Assembly (NCBI GenBank): GCA_016463555.1
Contig: JAEMRB010000017.1
Span: forward strand, 1-13,605
DNA length: 13,605 bases
DNA from: Chloroflexota bacterium
GTDB taxonomy: Bacteria > Chloroflexota > Limnocylindria > Limnocylindrales > Limnocylindraceae
Direction: 5' to 3'
The first letter of the stretch is position 1; each line of letters begins with the position of its first letter. Made by a program: the position numbers and the translations under genes. The notes under the pieces were generated by a model. That model was not told where the DNA came from, ran no database searches, and saw only the letters and a list, made by a program, of their open reading frames with translations. Of this stretch, positions 7,382 to 12,077 are shown piece by piece.

Positions 7382-7387
7382 TATGAT
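7382..7387 (+). promoter_or_regulatory. -10 box (TATGAT) of the LysE-family gene, leaderless type
   Basis: TATGAT, then six bases (GCACCG) and the ATG at 7394. It lies in the 60-bp divergent gap with the NDUFA9-like gene, where it overlaps a weak minus-strand TAGAGT (7383-7378). No convincing -35 or Shine-Dalgarno is present. The six-base spacing matches four other starts in this window. Confidence 0.58.
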
Positions 7388-7393
7388 GCACCG

Positions 7394-8029
7394 ATGATTG
7401 GCGCACTGCTCGCGGGGATGTTCGCAGGCTACGCAATCGCTGTCCCCGTCGGCGTGATCGCCGTGCTCATTATTGAGACGGGGATGATGGGTGGCCTCCG
7501 TCGCGGGCTTGCCGCTGGCGCAGGCGCTGCGACGGTTGACCTGCTCTTCTGCTCGTTGGCGCTCGTCGTTGGCGGCCTCCTCAACCAACTTCTTGCCGCT
7601 GCCCTGATGCCACTCCAGCTCCTCTCGGGCGGGATTCTGATCTCGATCGGGGTCCGCGGGCTCCTCTCGCTGCGCACCTCAAGCACCAGCGCCGATGCGG
7701 CCACCGACCCGCGTGTGCGTGGCAGCGCCCGACAGCTCTACCTCCGCTTCATCGCCCTCACCGCGATGAACCCTGCGACGGTCCTCTACTTCTTGGCGCT
7801 CGCGATCGGACTCCCCGGCCTCGGAAGTGATCCGATCAACGCCGTCGCCTTCACCGTTGGCGCGGCGGGGGCGAGCCTCTCGTGGCAACTCTTGCTGGGG
7901 GCGATCGGTGCCGCTGCGGGTCGCATCCTTCCAGAGCGAGCGGTCACCGCAACGCGCATCGTCGGCCAGGTGCTGATCATTGGCTTTGGTACGAGCATCG
8001 CCGTAACAGCGCTGCGCAGCGTCGCTTAG
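7394..8029 (+). CDS. LysE/RhtB-family amino-acid exporter-like membrane protein
   Basis: A 211-residue inner-membrane protein of the LysE/RhtB export family, which moves amino acids or related small metabolites out of the cell. About six hydrophobic segments are visible: 3-28, 38-62, 66-94, 117-142, 148-173 and 184-208. The N-terminal AGYAIAVPVGVIAVLII and, after the polar loop at 95-116, the ALTAMNPATVLYFLAL stretch (121-136, the family's 'NP' motif) are diagnostic. Substrate cannot be read from sequence. The ATG at 7394 gives the usual short N-terminus; the frame is open upstream to 7286 but lies over the divergent gene. Its TAG stop shares four bases with the stop of the opposite arrestin-like gene. 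Confidence 0.82.
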   Translation: MIGALLAGMFAGYAIAVPVGVIAVLIIETGMMGGLRRGLAAGAGAATVDLLFCSLALVVGGLLNQLLAAALMPLQLLSGGILISIGVRGLLSLRTSSTSADAATDPRVRGSARQLYLRFIALTAMNPATVLYFLALAIGLPGLGSDPINAVAFTVGAAGASLSWQLLLGAIGAAAGRILPERAVTATRIVGQVLIIGFGTSIAVTALRSVA

Positions 8030-9036
8030 CCGATCACCACGTTGCGCTCCGCAGCAAGATCACTTCGTAGCGGGCGATCAATCAACACGCGGATGCGATA
8101 GCGCAGCGTCAACTGCGCTCCCTTAACTCCGTCAAACACAGGTGGGGCGTCACTCGGAATCTCAAAGGTGACGAGACTCCCCTTCGCTAGGTCACTCGTC
8201 TGCAACTCTGCTGCAGCGATGCGCACGGGCGGCGCCATCTTCACGTCAACATACAGTTCGACACGTGCGCCGCGGCCACCAGAGGCGCTCGGCCAACGAA
8301 CGTTGACCTGCAAGGCACTGCCTGGTGCGATCGGTGGTGCCGGTTCAACATCCATGGAGACCTCGCCCTCGGACCAGGCGGCCATCATTGCCGACGGCCC
8401 AAGTGACATCACTCCGGAGCGCAGCAGGTCTGGGTTCTGCGCAATGTTGATCACGGCGGCCACGCGCTCGTCACCACCTGCAGCGATATCCCACTCCACC
8501 TGGAGCGTCCACACCACCATGTAGGCACCGAGATGCACGGAGGGTGGTCCAAGCTTTGGAGCGGGCGCAAGGATCTTGAGGTCAATCTCGTCGCCTAGGG
8601 CCAGCGTTGCCGGCACGGCGATCTCCATCAGCGGCACGTTGGCGATCTCGCTGGCAAGCACTTCGATCCAAGTTGTGGTGAGTTCCTGATCGCCGTTCTT
8701 CTGTGTCTGCATTTGCGTGACCTCGCGCACCAGGTGTCCCTTTACAGAGACGCGCGTCCCTCGCGCCTTGATCTCTTTGGTCGCACGCACGCGAAGACGG
8801 GCATGAATCTCACCACCGACCAGGCTCCCAGGCGTCACCTCTATCGAGCCCGAGAGCGCGTCGGTGCACGGCGTCAGGAGCTCAGCCCCGGTCAGGAATG
8901 CGAGTGGGTGTGCGCCGTCGCGTGCCGCCAGTGCCTCGCCGTTCAGTCGATCAAGTGGGGCGGGGAGCGACCCCGTCTTCCCTGGGTGGCGCTCCCGGCC
9001 CGCTGCGCGCCAGAGGTCGAGGAAGCTGTTAGCCAC
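8026..9036 (-). CDS. Arrestin-like beta-sandwich protein, function unknown
   Basis: A 336-residue soluble protein I cannot assign to a characterised family. Two lobes of alternating beta strands are visible. The first (about 60-190) has SGSIEVTPGSLVGGEIHARLRV, a strand ending in ARGTRVSVKGHLV, LMEIAVPATLALGDEIDLKI (137-156), PPSVHLGAYMVVWTLQVEWDI (164-184). The second (about 225-336) has SMDVEPAPPIAPGSALQVNVRW, RGARVELYVDV and AQLTLRYRIRVLI. The order 'PGSxVxGxI...VPxxLxxGxxI...VxWxLxVxxDI' is that of arrestin/Spo0M-like folds. No signal peptide. The chosen GTG start at 9036 lies 8 nt inside the end of the HAD phosphatase gene, implying translational coupling; GTG 9045 and ATG 9090 would overlap more. 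The fold is an inference and the role is unknown. Confidence 0.68.
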   Translation of the reverse strand: MANSFLDLWRAAGRERHPGKTGSLPAPLDRLNGEALAARDGAHPLAFLTGAELLTPCTDALSGSIEVTPGSLVGGEIHARLRVRATKEIKARGTRVSVKGHLVREVTQMQTQKNGDQELTTTWIEVLASEIANVPLMEIAVPATLALGDEIDLKILAPAPKLGPPSVHLGAYMVVWTLQVEWDIAAGGDERVAAVINIAQNPDLLRSGVMSLGPSAMMAAWSEGEVSMDVEPAPPIAPGSALQVNVRWPSASGGRGARVELYVDVKMAPPVRIAAAELQTSDLAKGSLVTFEIPSDAPPVFDGVKGAQLTLRYRIRVLIDRPLRSDLAAERNVVIG

Positions 9037-9868
9037 GTGGGACACCGCTCGCAGTAACTGCAGCAAGGATGCCCGCCATCTCAGCCGCATCGCGCGCGAC
9101 CCAGGTTGGACGCTGCGCCGCCGGTAGGTCGTCGATCTGTACGGCGCCAACGCCCGCGCCAACGCCCGTCATCAAGAGAATGGAGCGACACCCCGCCGCG
9201 TTCGCCGCAGCGATGTCGGTCGCGGGAGAGTCGCCGATCATGATCGCGTCGCGAATGTCGCTCCCATCGAGCGCCGCCGCCTGTAGCAGTAGATCGGGCG
9301 CCGGCTTGCCGATCGCCGTGGCGCGCACACCGGTCGCCGCCTCAAGCGCCGCCACCGCTGCACCCGTGCCCGGCACGAGGCGACCAGGATCGGGGTAGTT
9401 GGCGTCGCGGTTCGGCACGATCAGCGGGGCACCGGCGCGTACGGCGTCGGTGGCAACGGCAAGGTCGTGCCAATCAGACTCGCGATCGAGGCCGACTGTC
9501 ACCGCATCCACTCCCCAAACGGCGAGTGACTCTGGTCCATCGAACTCGGCGGTGCGGCATGCGTCGAGCCCAGCGTCGCGCAGCTCAGCGGCGAGGCCCT
9601 CTGCCCCGTAGACCAAGATGTGGCGATACCCCGCATCAACGAAGTGCTGCGCCACGGCTGAGGCGGCGGTGATGATGCCGTGCGTTGAGAGGGGCGCGCC
9701 ACAGGCCTCGATGCGTGAGCGATACTCAACGCGGCGCAGGAAGCTGTTGTTGGTGACATAGATCACGCGGTCGCCGCCGGCCACGCGCTCGGTGAGGAGC
9801 GGGCCAACGCCAGGGACCGGCTCACTGCCGCGGTAGACAACCCCGTCAAGGTCAACACAAAGGAGCAT
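9029..9868 (-). CDS. HAD superfamily IIA hydrolase (NagD / phosphoglycolate phosphatase-like)
   Basis: A 279-residue cytoplasmic phosphatase of the HAD-IIA group. Motif I is DLDGV (6-10, nucleophile D6, acid/base D8), motif II is the T in YVTNNS (37-42), motif III is K188 (IGKPAP), motif IV is GDSPATD (212-218). A C2a-type cap lies between motifs II and III, with VPNRDANYP (151-159). Members dephosphorylate nucleotides, p-nitrophenyl phosphate, glycerol-phosphate or phosphoglycolate; the substrate here is not clear. The ATG at 9868 starts almost directly on the first beta strand, and a TACCAT box lies six bases upstream, so the mRNA is probably leaderless. It is separated by 6 bp from the divergent NYN gene and overlaps the arrestin-like gene by 8 nt. 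Confidence 0.9.
   Translation of the reverse strand: MLLCVDLDGVVYRGSEPVPGVGPLLTERVAGGDRVIYVTNNSFLRRVEYRSRIEACGAPLSTHGIITAASAVAQHFVDAGYRHILVYGAEGLAAELRDAGLDACRTAEFDGPESLAVWGVDAVTVGLDRESDWHDLAVATDAVRAGAPLIVPNRDANYPDPGRLVPGTGAAVAALEAATGVRATAIGKPAPDLLLQAAALDGSDIRDAIMIGDSPATDIAAANAAGCRSILLMTGVGAGVGAVQIDDLPAAQRPTWVARDAAEMAGILAAVTASGVPRG
9859..9865 (+). promoter_or_regulatory. Shine-Dalgarno site (AAAGGAG) of the NYN gene
   Basis: AAAGGAG nine bases before the ATG at 9875. It lies inside the antisense of the first codons of the divergent HAD gene, so the NYN mRNA must begin within the HAD gene. No clear promoter was found there. Confidence 0.5.
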
Positions 9869-9874
9869 GAGGCG

Positions 9875-9880
9875 ATGGTA
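9875..9880 (-). promoter_or_regulatory. -10 box (TACCAT) of the HAD phosphatase, inside the first codons of the divergent gene
   Basis: On the minus strand TACCAT is followed by six bases (CGCCTC) and the ATG at 9868. On the plus strand the same six bases are ATG GTA, the first two codons of the NYN gene. No -35 box is visible. This is the least consensus-like of the five leaderless candidates, so confidence is lower. Confidence 0.42.
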
Positions 9881-10378
9881 GATCAGGAGCGCGTCACCCT
9901 ACGCAACGCGAAGCGCCTGCTGGTGGACGGCAACAACCTCGTCGGCGGCCGGGATGAGGGGCGCCTCAACAACCTCGAGGCGACGCTGCGGCGGACCATC
10001 ACCCCAGGGGTCGCGATCGAGGTCTTCCGTGATGGGGGTGCCCGCTCCGCCGACGACAAGATCGTCGAGGCGATCGGCGCGCCAGATCCTGGCTCGGCCG
10101 ACCGCATCGTTGTCATTACAGATGACCGCGGGTTGGCCGCACGGTGCACCGCCCTCGGGGCCTCCGTCGTCAGCGCCCGCTACTTCCGCGACGCCATCGG
10201 CGGCCCGCCGCGTGCTCCTCTCGCTGGAACGGGCGCACGCCCCCCAAGCATCGGCGGATCCGGCCCGCGACGTGCGGCGCCGAGTAAAGATGAGGGTGAC
10301 TCCGAACGACGCTGGCGTCCGGGGCGGGGCGCAACCCAGAAGCGTGGCCCCTCAACGCGTCCGCCGCGCCCCCGCTAG
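9875..10378 (+). CDS. NYN/PIN-domain protein (YacP-like putative RNase) with basic tail
   Basis: A 167-residue protein with a compact NYN domain (about 11-107), the PIN-like nuclease fold found in YacP/Rae1. LLVDGNNLVGG (15-25) carries the first acidic residue D18 and the N20-N21 pair; SADDKIVEA (58-66) carries D60/D61; IVVITDDRGLAARCTALGASVVSARYF (78-104) carries D83/D84. These are the residues expected for a metal-dependent RNase site. From about residue 108 to the end the chain is rich in G, P, R and K, without predicted structure, and is probably an RNA-binding tail. The target RNA is unknown. It diverges from the HAD phosphatase with 6 bp between start codons and is followed 9 nt later by the zinc-ribbon gene. 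Confidence 0.82.
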   Translation: MVDQERVTLRNAKRLLVDGNNLVGGRDEGRLNNLEATLRRTITPGVAIEVFRDGGARSADDKIVEAIGAPDPGSADRIVVITDDRGLAARCTALGASVVSARYFRDAIGGPPRAPLAGTGARPPSIGGSGPRRAAPSKDEGDSERRWRPGRGATQKRGPSTRPPRPR

Positions 10379-10381
10379 GAT
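10376..10381 (+). promoter_or_regulatory. -10 box (TAGGAT) of the zinc-ribbon/ccsA operon, leaderless type
   Basis: TAGGAT then six bases (TCATCT) and the ATG at 10388. Its TAG is the stop codon of the NYN gene. The layout is the same as at the M1 aminopeptidase start. No Shine-Dalgarno or -35 box is visible. Confidence 0.58.
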
Positions 10382-10387
10382 TCATCT

Positions 10388-10867
10388 ATGAGTGAAATTG
10401 GTGCTCGCATCGCCGAGTTCTTCGCCTGGCTCAGCACGATCGTCCCCGCCTTTGTCACGCCAGACTGGGCCGCCCTGATCGGTCTCCTCCCACTATTTGT
10501 CGCCCCCCTCGTCCTCCTCTGGCTCCTGTACACGGGTGGCATCTGGACGCTGGTCGGCATCACCAAGCGTGGTGCACAGCTCAAGGTCGGCGCACCCCTC
10601 CCCACCCCCGCCCCGCTCGGTGCCGATGGGCGACCGCTCTTCCCCGCCGGACGCCCGTACGCCACCAGTGAGGCGGCCATCTATCCAAATGGGAGCACGC
10701 GCTCGCTCCGCGGCGAGCCGCTCCTGATCGCCTGCCCTAGCTGCCTCGCGGTTCGAGTGGCCGAGCACAGCACCTGCGATGCCTGCGGCCTCGAGTTGCG
10801 CGCCCGAACGCTGATCGCCGTGGAGCGCCCCGCTGGACCGCCTCCTGGCGGCGCGGCTCGCGCCTAA
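10388..10867 (+). CDS. Membrane-anchored zinc-ribbon protein next to ccsA, function unknown
   Basis: A 159-residue protein with an amphipathic N-terminus, one or two close membrane segments (about 28-57, ALIGLLPLFVAPLVLLWLLYTGGIWTLVG) and a probably cytoplasmic part. A proline-rich linker (67-90) leads to a rubredoxin-knuckle zinc ribbon: C116-x2-C119 (CPSC) and C130-x2-C133 (CDAC). I do not recognise a named family. Its TAA stop is followed directly by the GTG start of ccsA, so the two are almost certainly co-translated. A role in cytochrome c assembly is possible (for instance a thiol or metal-related helper), but this is guilt by association only. Confidence 0.7.
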   Translation: MSEIGARIAEFFAWLSTIVPAFVTPDWAALIGLLPLFVAPLVLLWLLYTGGIWTLVGITKRGAQLKVGAPLPTPAPLGADGRPLFPAGRPYATSEAAIYPNGSTRSLRGEPLLIACPSCLAVRVAEHSTCDACGLELRARTLIAVERPAGPPPGGAARA

Positions 10868-11785
10868 GTGGCGACCCTCTCCTTCTATCTCGTTGTCGTT
10901 GGGGCGATTGCCCTCGTCGGCGCCTTCGCCCTCTATGTCGTGCACCTAGTCCTCGTAGCCCAAGGCGATCGCGCCGTTACGCCACGACTCGCTATCGCTG
11001 CAGCATCAATGCGCGGCAACCTCGCCGAGCAGCTTGATGGTGGCGCGCCGACCTCCGCCGAATCGACGAGCCCGATCAGTGCGATCGCAGGTGCGCTCGC
11101 AATCATTGCAACTGGATCACTCGGCGTAGCGCTGATCGCACGCGCCATCGTTGTGGGCCGCGGGCCGTGGGGAAATCTCTATGAGTTCACGATCTCATTT
11201 GCCTTCGGCATTTGCGCCGCAGCGATCTTCTTCGATCGCAAGCGACGCCTGCCAGCGCTTAGCACCATCGCCTACGGTGTGGCACTCGCACTGCTCGCCT
11301 ACGCGACGACACTACCGAATGCGGTGGTTGATCTGGTGCCAGCGCTACAGCATCCGTTTCTACTCACCATCCATGTCGGTATGGCAATGCTCAGCTACGG
11401 CATCTTCGCCTTCGCATTTGCGGCAGGCGTTGCCTATCTGCTGCAAGGCGACACCGATCGCTTCAGTTGGTTGCCGCCAGCAAAGCGTCTCGACCTTGTT
11501 GCATTCCGCGCCGTCGCCGTCGCCTTCCCCCTCTTCGCCGGAATGCTCATCCTTGGATCGATCTGGGCCTCGATCGCCTGGAGTCGCTTCTGGGGGTGGG
11601 ATCCGAAGGAGACCTCGGCCCTCGCCACCTGGTTGATCTACGCCGTCTACCTGCACGCCCGCAGCCAGCGCGGCTGGCAGGGTCGACCCGCCGCCCTCCT
11701 CCTGGTCATCGGCTTTGTGGCGGTACTGCTGACCTACTCGGGGAACCTCTGGTTCACCGGCCTCCACACCTACTCGGGGCTGTAA
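10868..11785 (+). CDS. ccsA: Cytochrome c biogenesis protein CcsA/ResC (System II)
   Basis: A multi-pass membrane protein that, with ResB/CcsB, carries haem across the membrane and attaches it to apocytochromes c. The 305-residue product has about eight hydrophobic segments, a WGNLYEF motif (101-107), H169 in LTIHVGMAMLSYG, the WWD-type haem-binding motif FWGWDPKET (241-249) followed by WLIYAVYLHAR (255-265, H263), and the C-terminal NLWFTGLHTYSGL (293-305, H300). Histidines 169, 263 and 300 are candidates for haem ligands. Length is typical of the family. The GTG start directly follows the TAA of the zinc-ribbon gene and no strong Shine-Dalgarno is seen, consistent with coupled translation. 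No ResB gene is in the window. Confidence 0.92.
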   Translation: MATLSFYLVVVGAIALVGAFALYVVHLVLVAQGDRAVTPRLAIAAASMRGNLAEQLDGGAPTSAESTSPISAIAGALAIIATGSLGVALIARAIVVGRGPWGNLYEFTISFAFGICAAAIFFDRKRRLPALSTIAYGVALALLAYATTLPNAVVDLVPALQHPFLLTIHVGMAMLSYGIFAFAFAAGVAYLLQGDTDRFSWLPPAKRLDLVAFRAVAVAFPLFAGMLILGSIWASIAWSRFWGWDPKETSALATWLIYAVYLHARSQRGWQGRPAALLLVIGFVAVLLTYSGNLWFTGLHTYSGL

Positions 11786-11889
11786 CAAGGCCCCTCCCCG
11801 CCCAATCAACCCAGCTGGCGGCCCGCCCGAGCGTGGGTCAGGCGCAGGTCGTGCGGCGAATTATGTAACAAAGGCAAAATGCAGCCAAA

Positions 11890-11938
11890 CCACAACATGT
11901 GCGGTAACACTCCCCTGTAACACCACCATATGTTGTGG
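11890..11938 (+). promoter_or_regulatory. Pair of NrdR-box-like operator sites
   Basis: Two 16-bp sites at 11890-11905 and 11923-11938, starting 33 bp apart, about three helical turns. Each contains CCACAACAT in one orientation, giving a perfect 11-bp inverted repeat (11888-11898 and 11930-11940). Against the NrdR consensus acaCwAtATaTwGtgt, the second site keeps most core bases and the first keeps its left half. Paired boxes at this kind of spacing just upstream of a ribonucleotide reductase gene are the known pattern for the repressor NrdR, which senses ATP/dATP. The match is by eye. Confidence 0.6.
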
Positions 11939-11946
11939 TTGAGGGG

Positions 11947-11975
11947 TTGACGCCACACCAGAGTGGGCGTAGGAT
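11947..11975 (+). promoter_or_regulatory. Promoter of nrdJ (TTGACG - 17 bp - TAGGAT)
   Basis: A -35 box TTGACG (11947-11952) and a -10 box TAGGAT (11970-11975) with the ideal 17-bp spacer. Transcription would start near 11982, giving a leader of about 96 nt. The -35 lies 8 bp after the second NrdR-like site. The -10 hexamer is identical to those at 395-400 and 10376-10381. Confidence 0.72.
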
Positions 11976-12002
11976 TCGGCTCCCGCTGCTACACGGCAGG
12001 GG

Positions 12003-12035
12003 CTCTGTGCGCCCAATCGTTGGTTGGGAACAGAG
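12003..12035 (+). other. Hairpin in the nrdJ leader RNA
   Basis: CTCTGT (12003-12008) pairs with ACAGAG (12030-12035), and CCCAA (12012-12016) pairs with TTGGG (12024-12028), separated by a small internal loop, with a 7-nt apical loop. Eleven base pairs in all. It has no T-run, so it is not an intrinsic terminator. It is too small and lacks the B12 box of known cobalamin riboswitches. Confidence 0.5.
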
Positions 12036-12043
12036 GTGGTTGG

Positions 12044-12060
12044 GCCTCACATTTTGAGGC
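12044..12060 (+). other. Second leader hairpin, just upstream of the nrdJ ribosome binding site
   Basis: GCCTCA (12044-12049) pairs perfectly with TGAGGC (12055-12060) around a CATTT loop. It ends 7 nt before the purine-rich GGGAGAGAGAG region (12067-12077) whose GGAG (12068-12071) lies six bases before the ATG. It could protect the leader or affect ribosome access. Confidence 0.45.
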
Positions 12061-12077
12061 AGAAGAGGGAGAGAGAG

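Larger units (their letters stand above)
11786..12077 (+). other. 292-bp intergenic regulatory region upstream of nrdJ
   Basis: The only long stretch without a gene. From left to right it holds an unremarkable GC-rich part (11786-11860) with a perfect 8-bp palindrome CCAGCTGG (11811-11818), several TGTAACA copies (11781, 11864, 11916), a pair of NrdR-box-like sites (11890-11938), a promoter (11947-11975) and a leader of about 96 nt with two hairpins. I see no clear hairpin-plus-T-run terminator for ccsA, no tRNA and no convincing small ORF. Confidence 0.7.

Noticed and set aside
7378..7383. Minus-strand TAGAGT as -10 box of the NDUFA9-like operon
   Set aside because: It fits TANNNT and would give a leader of about 38 nt, but there is no -35 and such hexamers occur by chance. 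Kept only as a weak possibility.
7334..7588. Upstream extension of the NDUFA9-like frame to an ATG at 7588
   Set aside because: It would run through the divergent exporter gene. The Rossmann motif starts six residues after the ATG at 7333, as is normal for the family.
9875..10378. Toxin-antitoxin module with the NYN/PIN-like protein as toxin
   Set aside because: No small antitoxin gene precedes or overlaps it. The neighbours are a HAD phosphatase and a membrane zinc-ribbon protein.
11786..11860. Intrinsic terminator after ccsA
   Set aside because: The GC-rich sequence allows only short weak stems (CCAGCTGG palindrome), with no run of T after any of them.
11982..12077. Cobalamin riboswitch upstream of nrdJ
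   Set aside because: Expected because B12 riboswitches control some nrdJ genes, but I find no B12 box and the leader is about half the usual length.
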